From positions 124,001 through 188,000 of the forward strand of contig NZ_NSDM01000003.1 of assembly GCF_030852425.1 (NCBI RefSeq): a stretch of 64,000 nt of DNA, given 5' to 3'. Each line of letters starts with the position of its first letter. Within the stretch, counting starts at the first letter, position 1. Made by a program: the position numbers and the translations under genes. The notes beneath the pieces were generated by a model, which worked only from the letters and a program-made list of their open reading frames with translations, did no database searches and was not told the DNA's origin. This stretch comes from Saccharothrix longispora (GTDB lineage: Bacteria > Actinomycetota > Actinomycetes > Mycobacteriales > Pseudonocardiaceae). Shown here piece after piece: positions 7,157-15,894 of the stretch.

Positions 7157-10100
7157 GTGGAGAGCGCGGTGGACACGTCGGTCCCCGGGGTCGTGCAGGC
7201 CCGGTGGGGTGTCCGGCCGGAGCCCGCCATCGCCCGGTACGCCGAGCCGGGGTGGCAGCTCTCGCCCGTGCCGGTCGACCGCCGTTGCCCGCGCTGCGAG
7301 GGCGAGCTGCACGGCCTCTACCGCGCCCACCCCGACCGGGGGCGGCAGCAGTTGCAGGCGGCCGTGGCGTGCCCCGCCTGCCCCGCGACGTTCACGCTGC
7401 GCGAGCTGAAGCTGGCGCAGAAGTCGGTGCTGGGCGAGCTGCGGCCGGAGGCCGTGACGCGCCGCCTGGCGGAGGACGCGCAGCTCGAAGCCCTGGCCCG
7501 CAGCACGCGCGCCCGGCCGCACCCCGCGGCCGGGCAGCCCCCGCTGATCGGGCCTCCGGCGGTCGAGCCGCCGGTGGTCGAGCCGCTGGTGGTCGAGCCG
7601 GGGCCGCCGAGGCCCCGGCGGGCGGTCCCGGTGGTCGAGGACGGGCCGCCGGACGACGCCGAACTGCCGAACGTCGACTTCGCGGCGCGGGCGCGGGAGG
7701 AGGCCGAGGCCGCCCGCGGCGCGGCAGGTCGGGACACGGCAGGGCAGGACACCGCCCTGCCGGCCCCCGCGGCGGCCGGGGAGGTCGTCGCCGAGGCGGA
7801 ACCGGCGCGACCCGCCCGGCGGGTGTCGACCGTCGCCATGGCGGCCCGCATCCGGTCGATCCTCAGCGGCTCGGACGAGGCGCCCACCGCCCGCTCGGGC
7901 GAGCTGCCCGTGCTGCCGACGACGGCGGCGGAGATCCGCCGGCCGGTGTGGTGGGTCAAGACCGTCGACCCGGCGATGGACCTGCCCGACGTGCCACCCG
8001 GCGTGGACACCCGGGTCGTGCTGCCCGACCGGCCCGAGTTCGACGACCTGCGCGCCCGCCTGGCCGACGCCGGCGTGCCGTTCCGCGCGGTCCGGCACTG
8101 GTTGGAGCAGGAGGACGTGACGACCGGGTCGGCGTCCGCCTGGCTGTCCGAGGTCGGCGGCGTGGTGCCGGAGCGGTGCGAGCCCGTGACCGGGGAGGCG
8201 GCGCGGGCCGCGCGGCTGGCGTTCGAGGTGCTGTGGGACCTGCACGAACCGGCGGGCGAGGCGCCCGACCCGGTGCCGGTGGACGGCGCGGTGCCCGCCG
8301 ACTGGATCAGGTTCCTGCCGTTCCCGGTGCTCAACCCGGCGCAGGCGCAGGCCGCGCCCCACCTGGTGGACGGCGACTCCCACCTGCTGATCACCGCGCC
8401 GACCGGGGCGGGCAAGACGGCGATGGGCATGCTCGCGGTGCTCAAGGCCATCCTGGAGGAGGGCCGCAAGGCCGCCTGGCTCGTGCCGCAGCGCTCGCTG
8501 ACCGACGAGCTGGACCGCGAGCTGGAGACGTGGCGGTCGCAGGGCCTGCGGGTCGAGCGCCTCTCCGGCGAGTACGCGGTGGACGTGGAGGCGGTCAAGG
8601 CCGCCGACCTGTGGGTGGCGACGACGGAGAAGTTCGAGGCGATCTGCCGGGCCGGTTCGCTCCAGGCCGCGCTGGGCGAGGTCGGCTGCCTGGTCGTGGA
8701 CGAGATCCACCTGCTGGGGAGCCCCGGGCGCGGGGCCCTGCTGGAGGCGCTGCTGGCCCGGGTGCGCGGCGCGGACTCGCCGGTGCGCATCGTCGGCCTG
8801 TCGGCGACCGTGTCGAACGCGGCCGAGGTGGCCGAGTGGCTGGAAGCCGAGCTGGTGGCCACGACGTGGCGGCCGTCGCGGGTGACGTGGCAGCTGCCGA
8901 CCATCCCGGCCGCGTCCGGGTTCGCCGCGAACAACCGGCTGCGCGAGCAGGTCGTGCTCGACCTGACGCACCGGCACACCACCGAGGGCGGCAGCGTGCT
9001 GGTGTTCTGCGGCTCCAAGCGCAACGTCCGGTCCACCGCCATGGCGATCGCCGCCGACCGGGGCGCGCCCGTGCACACCGTGGCCGCGGACGACATCGAC
9101 GGCCTGACGAAGGTGTGCGCCGAGGTGGGCGTGCGGCTGCACTACGCGGACTACGAGCACAAGCACGCGGCCGAGCGGGCGTTCCGGGGCCGTGAGGCGG
9201 ACGTGCTGGTGGCGACCTCGACGGTGGCGGCGGGCGTGAACCTGCCCGCGCGGGCGGTCGTGGTGCGGGACGTGTCGATCGGCGGTGAGCCGATGGACAC
9301 CTCCACGGTGCTCCAGATGTTCGGCCGCGCCGGGCGGATCGGCGCCGGGGAGACCGAGGGCTGGTCGTACCTGGTCGTCGACGAGACGCAGCGCGCCGAC
9401 TGGCAGACCAGGCTGGTGGCCGGGTACTCGGTGTACTCGCGCATCCGCGAGTCGCTGCCCGACCACGTGCTGGCCGAGGTGCTCCAGGGCCGCATCCAGA
9501 CCGTGGACGACGCGCGGGCGTGGTGGGTGGAGACGCTGGCGCACGCGCAGGGCGACGACGACGCCGAGCCGGTGCAGGAGGCCGTGCGGTTCCTGGTGGA
9601 CGAGGGCCACCTGACCTCGGTCGACGGCCGGTTGGCGATCACCGAGCTGGGCCGGCTGACCGCGCGGATGATGGTGTCCACGCACACCGGGCACCGGCTG
9701 CGCCGCACGCTGGGCCTGCTGCCCGTGCCGCGCGACGCGGACTCGGCCGAGCTGGCGCTGAGCCTGGTGCTGTCGGTGGCGGTGCGGGACCTGGCGGGCA
9801 TCCCGGTGCCGGAGGCGGTGCGCCCGGCCGTGGCGACGGTGATCAAGGCGGGCGGCAGGACGTCGCGGATCACGAACACCACCTCGGTCAAGGGCCTGGG
9901 CTCGCAGACCACCACCGCGCCCGGCGACCTGGCGTGGGCGGCGCTGCTGCTGGTGTCGCGGTCGCCGCACCTGTTCGACGCCTCCCGGCCGACCCGGCGG
10001 GTCGCGGGCGGCATCCCGTTGGTGTCGCTGCACGCGGTGTTCGAGCAGGCGCCGAGGTTCCTGGCGTGGCTGGCGGCGCAGGGCGTGCTGGGCACCGTGC

Positions 10101-10651
10101 ACCCCTGGATCGCGATCGTGGCCGCCGACCTGGACCACCGCGTCCGGTGGCGCTCGCTGGCCCCGGCGCGCGGCGCGGGCCGGCTGCTGTGGATGTGCGA
10201 GGAGATGGCGACCAGGCCGCACCTGCGCGAGGTGGTGCCCGACCTGTTCCGCACGGCGGTGGCGCGCGGCGTCCGCTCGCCGGACTGGCCACCGGGCCGC
10301 TCCCCCGCGGGCTGCGTCCTCGACCACGCGGGCTACACCGCGCTGCTGCGCGAGCGCACCACGACCTGCACCCTGGCCGCGCACGCCACCGAGGCGACGG
10401 TGACCGGCGGCACGGGCGGCACGGCCGTCGCCTGGCGGGGCCGCTCCTGCACCCCGCCCACGACGTCCGCGTCGACCCTGGCCTACCCCGACTCCGACGA
10501 CGACAGCCCGGAGGCGGGCGTGGCGGTCTTCACCCGCCGGGGCGACCACCGGGCGACCGGCTGGCTGGCCGCGTACAGCGCGATCACCCCGCCGGAGGAG
10601 TCGCCGGAACCGCCGCGCCCCCGCCGTTCCCGGGGACTCGGCAAGCTCTGA
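7157..10651 (+). CDS. Ski2-like DEAD/DEAH-box helicase with N-terminal zinc ribbon
   Basis: 1164 aa from a GTG with GGAGG six bases upstream. Residues 40-80 hold paired CxxC motifs (CPRC and CPAC), a zinc ribbon. Residues 100-250 are low-complexity Pro/Val/Glu-rich. The SF2 core follows: Walker A APTGAGKT near residue 413, DEIH near 515, GLSAT as motif III, the second RecA domain with STVAAGVNLP, and motif VI QMFGRAGRIG near 719. Such motif VI and AGVNLPA sequences are typical of Ski2/Hel308/Mtr4-like helicases. A winged-helix-like section and a long C-terminal region follow. Role (RNA turnover or DNA repair) cannot be decided from context; neighbours are unrelated. Confidence 0.85.
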   Translation: MESAVDTSVPGVVQARWGVRPEPAIARYAEPGWQLSPVPVDRRCPRCEGELHGLYRAHPDRGRQQLQAAVACPACPATFTLRELKLAQKSVLGELRPEAVTRRLAEDAQLEALARSTRARPHPAAGQPPLIGPPAVEPPVVEPLVVEPGPPRPRRAVPVVEDGPPDDAELPNVDFAARAREEAEAARGAAGRDTAGQDTALPAPAAAGEVVAEAEPARPARRVSTVAMAARIRSILSGSDEAPTARSGELPVLPTTAAEIRRPVWWVKTVDPAMDLPDVPPGVDTRVVLPDRPEFDDLRARLADAGVPFRAVRHWLEQEDVTTGSASAWLSEVGGVVPERCEPVTGEAARAARLAFEVLWDLHEPAGEAPDPVPVDGAVPADWIRFLPFPVLNPAQAQAAPHLVDGDSHLLITAPTGAGKTAMGMLAVLKAILEEGRKAAWLVPQRSLTDELDRELETWRSQGLRVERLSGEYAVDVEAVKAADLWVATTEKFEAICRAGSLQAALGEVGCLVVDEIHLLGSPGRGALLEALLARVRGADSPVRIVGLSATVSNAAEVAEWLEAELVATTWRPSRVTWQLPTIPAASGFAANNRLREQVVLDLTHRHTTEGGSVLVFCGSKRNVRSTAMAIAADRGAPVHTVAADDIDGLTKVCAEVGVRLHYADYEHKHAAERAFRGREADVLVATSTVAAGVNLPARAVVVRDVSIGGEPMDTSTVLQMFGRAGRIGAGETEGWSYLVVDETQRADWQTRLVAGYSVYSRIRESLPDHVLAEVLQGRIQTVDDARAWWVETLAHAQGDDDAEPVQEAVRFLVDEGHLTSVDGRLAITELGRLTARMMVSTHTGHRLRRTLGLLPVPRDADSAELALSLVLSVAVRDLAGIPVPEAVRPAVATVIKAGGRTSRITNTTSVKGLGSQTTTAPGDLAWAALLLVSRSPHLFDASRPTRRVAGGIPLVSLHAVFEQAPRFLAWLAAQGVLGTVHPWIAIVAADLDHRVRWRSLAPARGAGRLLWMCEEMATRPHLREVVPDLFRTAVARGVRSPDWPPGRSPAGCVLDHAGYTALLRERTTTCTLAAHATEATVTGGTGGTAVAWRGRSCTPPTTSASTLAYPDSDDDSPEAGVAVFTRRGDHRATGWLAAYSAITPPEESPEPPRPRRSRGLGKL

Positions 10652-10693
10652 CCCGCGCGGGGGTCGACACCGGCGCGGCGGTCGTGGTGACGA

Positions 10694-10716
10694 GCCCCGG
10701 CACGGAGAGCCGGGGC
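10694..10716. terminator. Hairpin between convergent genes
   Basis: Eight-base perfect stem GCCCCGGC / GCCGGGGC with a seven-base loop, 43 bases after the helicase stop. No T-run follows, as is usual in actinomycetes. The rest of 10652-10868 shows no supported gene. Confidence 0.55.
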
Positions 10717-10868
10717 GAACCCGTGTACCCGGTGCTGTGCTCCGGCAAGGTGTTCTTCCGGCCGGCCGGGTGCTTCACCGCTTCCCCGAGGGAGGTGGCG
10801 GACGCGCCGGAACCGGCCGAGGAGCCCGGTGCGCGGCCACGCCGTCGACCACCGCCGCGTCCGCCGCG

Positions 10869-11867
10869 CTACACCGCCCGCCGGCGGCGGCCGTAGTCGC
10901 CGGGGGTGGTGCCGCGCCAGCGCCGGAACGCGTGGATGAAGCTCGCCGACTCGGCGTAGCCCAGCTCCTCGGCGATGCGCTCGACGGACAGCGCGGTCGT
11001 GGTCAGCAGCACGTCGGCGCGCGCCGCGCGGGCCTCGTCGAGCAGCTCGTGGAAGCTGGTGCCCGACGCGGCGAGCCTGCGGCGCAGGGTGCGCGGGCTG
11101 ACCGCCAGTTCCGCGGCGACCTCGACGGGTGACGCGGGCGACCGCTCCAGCCTGGCCCGCACGGTCCGCGCGGTGCCGTCCCGGTCCCGGCGGCGACCGG
11201 CGAGGTCGCGGCACTGCGCCTGGCACGCCGCGCTCGCCTCCGGGCTCGCCAGCGGCAGGGCGCGGCCGAGGAACGCGGCGTCGAACGACGAGGCGGTGCG
11301 TTCCGCGCCGAACACCGGCCGCACGCCGAAGTCGTAGCCCGAGGTGTCGGCGGGCTCGGCGAAGCGGAAGCCCACACCCAGCACCGGGACGCCGCCGGGC
11401 AGCAGGTCGTCGATCACGGTGTGGATCGCGGCGAGGTCGCGCTCGGCGAGGAACCGGGCGACGTCGACGGGCAGCGACCGGTCGTCCAGGGTGATGACGA
11501 CCCGGTCGTCCTCGACCGACGCCTCCGGGTCGGTGAACGCGAAGCTCAGGTCGAGGTAGCGCAGCGCGGTGTCGACGGCGTCGTGCACGGTGGCGCAGCT
11601 GAGGAACGCGAACCCGAGCACGCCGAACGTCGTGGCGCGGTACCGGCGGCCGACCGCGACGCCGCTGTCCGGCAGCACCTCCACGAGGTTGCGCACCACC
11701 CGCAGCTCCTGGCGCGCCTCGACCTCCGCGCCCGGTTCGGCGAGGTGCGCGGCGGTCAGGCCGCTGCCCGCGAGCAGCCGGTCCGCCGGCACGCCGCGAT
11801 CACCGCCGAAGCGCACCAGCAGGGCCGTGCCCGCGACACCGCGGCGGAAGTCCCACGGTTGGGCCAT
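10869..11867 (-). CDS. AraC-family regulator (arabinose-binding-type N-domain)
   Basis: 332 aa from the ATG at 11867 (MAQPWDFRRG); a TTG five codons upstream is less likely. Residues 20-200 match the AraC_binding/OruR-ArgR type N-terminal domain and residues about 230-330 carry two HTH units ending in SASFIHAFRRWRGTTPGDYG, the AraC signature. It is divergent from the monooxygenase gene with 72 bases between them, the arrangement seen for VirS and mymA in mycobacteria. It probably senses a hydrophobic substrate and controls the three downstream enzymes; this is inference from position. Confidence 0.88.
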   Translation of the reverse strand: MAQPWDFRRGVAGTALLVRFGGDRGVPADRLLAGSGLTAAHLAEPGAEVEARQELRVVRNLVEVLPDSGVAVGRRYRATTFGVLGFAFLSCATVHDAVDTALRYLDLSFAFTDPEASVEDDRVVITLDDRSLPVDVARFLAERDLAAIHTVIDDLLPGGVPVLGVGFRFAEPADTSGYDFGVRPVFGAERTASSFDAAFLGRALPLASPEASAACQAQCRDLAGRRRDRDGTARTVRARLERSPASPVEVAAELAVSPRTLRRRLAASGTSFHELLDEARAARADVLLTTTALSVERIAEELGYAESASFIHAFRRWRGTTPGDYGRRRRAV

Positions 11868-11925
11868 GGCCACGATTGTCAACTACGCGGCCCGTGATGT
11901 CCTGGTGCGTCCGGGGGGTTCTCCC

Positions 11926-11931
11926 TAGCGT
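11926..11931 (+). promoter_or_regulatory. -10 element TAGCGT, probable leaderless transcript
   Basis: TAGCGT ends nine bases before the monooxygenase ATG, and no Shine-Dalgarno lies between, so transcription probably starts at or beside the ATG. The AraC-type regulator would act in the 11868-11925 gap. Confidence 0.45.
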
Positions 11932-11939
11932 CGGGGATC

Positions 11940-13334
11940 ATGCGGGTGGTCGTCGTCGGCGCCGGGTTCAGCGGGATCGGGATGGCGCTCGCGCTGCGGC
12001 GCGCGGGTGTCGGCGACGTCGTCGTGCTGGAGCGCGCCGACGACGTGGGCGGGGTGTGGCGGGACAACACCTACCCGGGCGCGGCGTGCGACGTGCCCTC
12101 GTCGCTGTACTCGTTCTCCTTCGCGCGGCAGCGGTCCTGGCCGCGCCGGTACGCCCGGCAGCCGGACATCCTGGCCCACCTGCGCCGCCTGGCCGCACCG
12201 GTGCGCGACCTCGTCCGGACCGGGTGCGAGGTCGCGGGCGCGTCCCACGGCCCCGGCGGGTGGCGGGTGCGGCTGGTGGACGGGTCGGTCGTCGAGGCCG
12301 ACGTGCTGATCAGCGCGGTCGGCCAGCTGTCGCGCCCGGCGGTGCCCGACCTGCCCGGCCGGTTCGGCGGCCCCGCCTTCCACAGCGCGCGCTGGAGGCA
12401 CGACGTGGACCTGGCCGGGCGGCGGGTCGCGGTCATCGGCACAGGCGCGAGCGCGGTGCAGTTCGTGCCGCACCTGCGGCGCGTCGCCGCGCGCGTGGTG
12501 GTGTTCCAGCGGACCGCGCCGCACGTGCTGCCGAAACCGGACGCGGTCACGCGGTCGGCCCCGCTGCTCGGCGGACGGGTGGGCCGGCTCGGCACGTGGG
12601 TGGCGGGCGAGGCGTTGACGTTCGCGCTGACCCGCGGCCCGTGGTCGCGGTCGGTCGTGGAGGCGGCGACCGCGCTGCACCGGTTCCGGCGGGTGCGCGA
12701 TCCCGTGCTGCGGGCCAGGCTCGCGCCCGGCACGCCGGCGGGCTGCCGGCGGCTGCTGTTCTCCAACGACTGGTACCCGGCGCTGACCTCGCCCGACGTG
12801 GACGTGGTGACCGAGCGGGTGACCGGTCTGGTCGAGGGCGGGGTGCGCACCGCCGACGGGGTGGTGCACGAGGCGGACGTGCTGGTCTACGGCACGGGGT
12901 TCGCGGCGACGGACTTCCTGGCGCCGATGGAGGTCCGGGGCGCCGGCGGGCGGCTGCTGTCCGACGAGTGGGCGGGCGGCGCGCGGGCGCACCTGGGCAT
13001 CACCGTGCCGGGGTTCCCGAACCTGTTCCTGCTCTACGGGCCGAACACGAACCTCGGCGGCAACTCGGTGCTCACCATGGTCGAGGCGCAGATCCGGTAC
13101 GTGGTGCGGGTGCTGCGGCACTTCGGCGGGCGGCCGGTGGAGGTGCGCCGCGAGGTGGCGGAGGCGTTCGACGCGGAGGTGCAGCGGCGGTTGCGGCACA
13201 GCGTGTGGACCCTGTGCCGCAACTGGTACCGCGACGGCGAGCGGGTGACCACGAACTGGCCCGGCCAGGTGGCCGAGTACCGGCTGCGCACCGCGCGGGC
13301 CGACCTCGCCGACCTGCGACCGGTGGGAGGGTGA
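11940..13334 (+). CDS. Flavin-containing (Baeyer-Villiger type) monooxygenase
   Basis: 464 aa. FAD-binding GAGFSG lies at residues 7-12. A second dinucleotide fold, GTGASA, follows near 168. Between them is FGGPAFHSARW, close to the Baeyer-Villiger fingerprint FxGxxxHxxxW. NTYPGAACD and RTAPHVLPKPD are also family hallmarks. Expected reaction: NADPH- and O2-dependent insertion of oxygen next to a ketone, or heteroatom oxidation. First gene of a three-gene operon: its stop overlaps the start of the GMC oxidoreductase (GTGA at 13331-13334). Substrate unknown; a cyclic or long-chain ketone made by the next enzyme would be consistent. Confidence 0.9.
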   Translation: MRVVVVGAGFSGIGMALALRRAGVGDVVVLERADDVGGVWRDNTYPGAACDVPSSLYSFSFARQRSWPRRYARQPDILAHLRRLAAPVRDLVRTGCEVAGASHGPGGWRVRLVDGSVVEADVLISAVGQLSRPAVPDLPGRFGGPAFHSARWRHDVDLAGRRVAVIGTGASAVQFVPHLRRVAARVVVFQRTAPHVLPKPDAVTRSAPLLGGRVGRLGTWVAGEALTFALTRGPWSRSVVEAATALHRFRRVRDPVLRARLAPGTPAGCRRLLFSNDWYPALTSPDVDVVTERVTGLVEGGVRTADGVVHEADVLVYGTGFAATDFLAPMEVRGAGGRLLSDEWAGGARAHLGITVPGFPNLFLLYGPNTNLGGNSVLTMVEAQIRYVVRVLRHFGGRPVEVRREVAEAFDAEVQRRLRHSVWTLCRNWYRDGERVTTNWPGQVAEYRLRTARADLADLRPVGG

Positions 13335-15007
13335 GCGCGGTGGGCGACGAGGGGCCCGACTACGACGTGCTGGTGATCGGCTCGGGGTTCGGCGGCGCCA
13401 CCTCGGCGTTGCGGCTGACCGAGAAGGGCTACCGGGTGGGCGTGCTGGAGGCCGGGCGGCGGTTCTCCGACGAGGACTTCGCGCGCACCTCGTGGCAGCT
13501 GCGGCGGTACCTGTTCGCGCCGTGGCTGCGCTGCTTCGGCATCCAGCGGGTCGACCTGCTGCGCGACGTGCTGGTGCTCAGCGGCGCGGGCGTCGGCGGC
13601 GGGTCCCTGGTGTACGCCAACACGCTGTGGGAACCGCCGGAGGCGTTCTACCGGGACCGGCAGTGGGCGCACGTCACCGACTGGCGGGCCGAGCTGGCGC
13701 CGCACTACGACCAGGCGTCCCGGATGCTCGGCGTGGTGCCGAACCCGCGCACGTCGGCCGCCGACCGCGTGCTGCGGGACGTGGCCCGGGACATGGGCGT
13801 CGGCGGCACGTACCGGCGCTCGCGCGTGGGCGTGCACTTCGGGCCGCCGGGCGACCCGTTCTTCGGCGGGCTCGGGCCGACGCGGTCGCCGTGCACGCAC
13901 TGCGGCCAGTGCATGGTCGGCTGCCGGGTGGGCGCGAAGAACACGCTGGTCAAGAACTACCTGCACCTGGCGGAACTGGCGGGCGCGGTGGTGCACCCGC
14001 TGACCGCGGTGGTGGACGTGCGGCCGCGCGGCGACGGGTACGAGGTGACGGCGCGGCGCACCGGCTCGTGGCGGCGACGGCGGTTCACCGCCCGGCAGGT
14101 GGTGTTCGCGGCGGCGTCGCTGGGCACGCAGCGGCTGTTGCACCGGTTGCGGCGCACGAGCCTGCCGGGGATCTCGCCGCGCCTGGGGGCGCTGTGCCGC
14201 ACCAACTCCGAGGCCGTGCTGGGCGTGCGCGTCCGGTCGTCCGAAGTGGACCACTCGGTCGGCGTGGCGATCACGTCGTCGTTCCACCCGGACGCGGACA
14301 CGCACGTGGAACCGGTCCGCTACGGGCGGGGCAGCAACCTGATGGGGCTGCTGATGACCGTGCTCGTGGACGGCGGTCCGCGGCGGCTGCGGCGCGGCCT
14401 GGCGGAGCTGGCGCGCGGGTGGCGCGACCAGGGCCGGCTGCACGACCCGCGCCAGTGGTCGGAGCGGACGATCGCGCTGCTCGTCATGCAGGGCCTGGAC
14501 AACTCGCTGACCACGGTGGAGCGGCGCGGCCCGCTCGGGCGGCGGGTGACGACCCGGCAGGGCGAGGGCGAGCCGAACCCGACGTGGCTGCCGGTGGGGC
14601 ACGAGGTGGCGCGGCGGGTCGCGGCCCGGGTCGGCGGGGTCGCGCGCGGCTCGTGGGCCGACCTGGCGGACGTGCCGTTGACCGGTCACCTGATCGGTGG
14701 GTGCGTGATCGGCGACGCGCCGTCCACGGGTGTGGTCGACCCCTACCACCGGCTGTACGGTCATCCCGGGCTGCACGTGGTGGACGGGTCGACGATCCCG
14801 GCCAACCTCGGCGTGAACCCGGCGCTGACCATCACCGCGCTCGCCGAGCGGGCGATGGCGCTGTGGCCCAACGTGGGCGAGCCCGACCCGCGGCCCGCGA
14901 TCGGCGAGGGGTACGTGCGGCTGGCGCCCGTGCCGCCGGTCTCGCCCGTGGTGCCGGACGACGCCCCCGGCGCGCCGGCCCCCGGAGATGTCGACCCCCG
15001 GAGATGA
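13331..15007 (+). CDS. GMC-family oxidoreductase, cholesterol-oxidase-like
   Basis: 558 aa from a GTG overlapping the previous stop. The FAD fold has IGSGFGGA near residues 14-21, LSGAGVGGGSLVYAN near 85-100, and the C-terminal HLIGGCVIG and VDGSTIPANLGVNPALTI typical of GMC/ChoD-like enzymes. A cysteine cluster CTHCGQCMVGC near residue 195 resembles the iron-sulfur-like motif of mycobacterial ChoD relatives. Expected role: oxidation of a secondary alcohol to a ketone with FAD, which would feed the monooxygenase encoded just upstream. No signal peptide, so it is intracellular. The C-terminus after residue 525 is Pro/Ala-rich. Confidence 0.88.
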   Translation: MSAVGDEGPDYDVLVIGSGFGGATSALRLTEKGYRVGVLEAGRRFSDEDFARTSWQLRRYLFAPWLRCFGIQRVDLLRDVLVLSGAGVGGGSLVYANTLWEPPEAFYRDRQWAHVTDWRAELAPHYDQASRMLGVVPNPRTSAADRVLRDVARDMGVGGTYRRSRVGVHFGPPGDPFFGGLGPTRSPCTHCGQCMVGCRVGAKNTLVKNYLHLAELAGAVVHPLTAVVDVRPRGDGYEVTARRTGSWRRRRFTARQVVFAAASLGTQRLLHRLRRTSLPGISPRLGALCRTNSEAVLGVRVRSSEVDHSVGVAITSSFHPDADTHVEPVRYGRGSNLMGLLMTVLVDGGPRRLRRGLAELARGWRDQGRLHDPRQWSERTIALLVMQGLDNSLTTVERRGPLGRRVTTRQGEGEPNPTWLPVGHEVARRVAARVGGVARGSWADLADVPLTGHLIGGCVIGDAPSTGVVDPYHRLYGHPGLHVVDGSTIPANLGVNPALTITALAERAMALWPNVGEPDPRPAIGEGYVRLAPVPPVSPVVPDDAPGAPAPGDVDPRR

Positions 15008-15014
15008 GGACGTG

Positions 15015-15596
15015 ATGGTGGACTACCCGCCGGAACCGTGGGTGCTGCACGGCCGCGCGTGCGTGACGACGTGGCTGGTGCCCGCCTCGGCGCTGCCGGC
15101 CCTCCCCGTGCCGCCGCTGGTGGTGGGCGGGCGCGCGGTGGTCGGCACGGCGTTCGTCGAGTACGCGCCGCCGGGCATGGCGTACCGGGAACTGCTGGCG
15201 GCCGTGCTGGTGCGCCGGCTCGGTGTGTCGATCACGCACATCTGGGTGGACAGCGAGGCGTCCCGCGCGGGCGGGCGGGAGCTGTGGGGCATCCCGAAGG
15301 AGATGGCCGCGTTCCCGACGCGGTTCGACGCGGAGACGGCCGACGGTCCGATCGCCTCGGTGTCCTGCTCACCCGGTCGCGCGGGCCTGCGGTTGCCGGC
15401 GGGCGCCTCGACGTGGCAGTTCCTGGGCGGCGGGGTGGCGCGGACCCCGCTGCGCGCGACGGCCCGCGTCACGCCGGCGCGCGTCACCTGGGACATCCGG
15501 CCCGACGGACCACTGGGGTGGCTGGCGCCGCACCGCCCCGCGGCGAGCGTCGGGGTGAGCGGCCTGCGGCTGCGCTTCGGCCCCCGTCGCCGGTAG
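15015..15596 (+). CDS. Acetoacetate-decarboxylase-like protein
   Basis: 193 aa from the ATG at 15015, preceded by GAGGA four bases away; a GTG at 15012 and an ATG at 14988 (overlapping the GMC gene) are alternatives. The chain resembles the ADC fold (ELWGIPKEMAAF, a family hallmark). Many ADC-like proteins lack decarboxylase activity, and the Schiff-base lysine of true ADC was not assigned with confidence here, though KEM is present. Third gene of the AraC-controlled module; it might act on, or simply bind, a beta-keto product of the upstream oxidations. Confidence 0.75.
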   Translation: MVDYPPEPWVLHGRACVTTWLVPASALPALPVPPLVVGGRAVVGTAFVEYAPPGMAYRELLAAVLVRRLGVSITHIWVDSEASRAGGRELWGIPKEMAAFPTRFDAETADGPIASVSCSPGRAGLRLPAGASTWQFLGGGVARTPLRATARVTPARVTWDIRPDGPLGWLAPHRPAASVGVSGLRLRFGPRRR

Positions 15597-15640
15597 CCGA
15601 CCCCGTCGGTGGCGCAACCCGTCGGTGGCCGACCGCCGGC

Positions 15641-15820
15641 TCAGTTGCTCCAGGTGTAGCCGTTCGTGCCGATGTCGCCGGTCCCGACCGAGTTGCTCCA
15701 GGTGTAGCCGTCCGTCGACGGGGCGCCGTCGGCGGACGGGGTGGCGGTGGCGGGTGGGGCGAGTGCCAGTGCCCCGAGCGCGAGCGCGAGGACCGGCAGC
15801 AACCGTGAGAGGCGTGTCAT
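15641..15820 (-). CDS. Small secreted peptide with duplicated GYTWSN motif
   Basis: 59 aa, not obvious by length alone but well supported. ATG at 15820 follows a GGAAGGAAG ribosome site. Residues 1-27 are a classic signal peptide (MTRLSRLL, then a Leu/Ala core) with probable cleavage after ATA. The mature part, about 33 residues, contains DGYTWSN near 37-43 and NGYTWSN as the last seven residues, 16 residues apart. There is no Cys, so no disulfide or lanthionine. I do not recognise the family. It lies alone between the ADC-like gene (convergent) and the XRE gene (same strand, 74 bases away). It might be a signalling or antimicrobial peptide, or a structural cell-wall peptide; no function is claimed. 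Confidence 0.7.
   Translation of the reverse strand: MTRLSRLLPVLALALGALALAPPATATPSADGAPSTDGYTWSNSVGTGDIGTNGYTWSN
15643..15711. repeat. Two 21-bp direct repeats 48 bp apart inside the small peptide gene
   Basis: Identical 21-base copies start at 15643 and 15691 and encode the two GYTWSN units. Identity at the DNA level suggests a recent duplication or selection on the peptide motif. Confidence 0.85.
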
Positions 15821-15894
15821 GACGCTTCCTTCCCCGATCCGGTGAGAACGCGGGCAGGCCCAGTGTGGCAGCGGCGGGGGTGTCGCGACAGCGG

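Noticed and set aside
6896-10549. A 1217-codon open frame antisense to the helicase
   Set aside because: Composition is dominated by Arg, Gly, His and Pro, with no domain, start context or family match. It mirrors the codon pattern of the helicase gene.
10652-10868. A short plus-strand gene between the helicase and AraC genes (candidate from GTG 10687)
   Set aside because: It overlaps a hairpin, has Arg/Pro-rich composition, and neither ribosome site nor homology.
11940-15596. A secondary-metabolite cluster centred on monooxygenase, GMC enzyme and P450
   Set aside because: No core biosynthetic enzyme is present, and the P450 at 62008 is almost 50 kb away.
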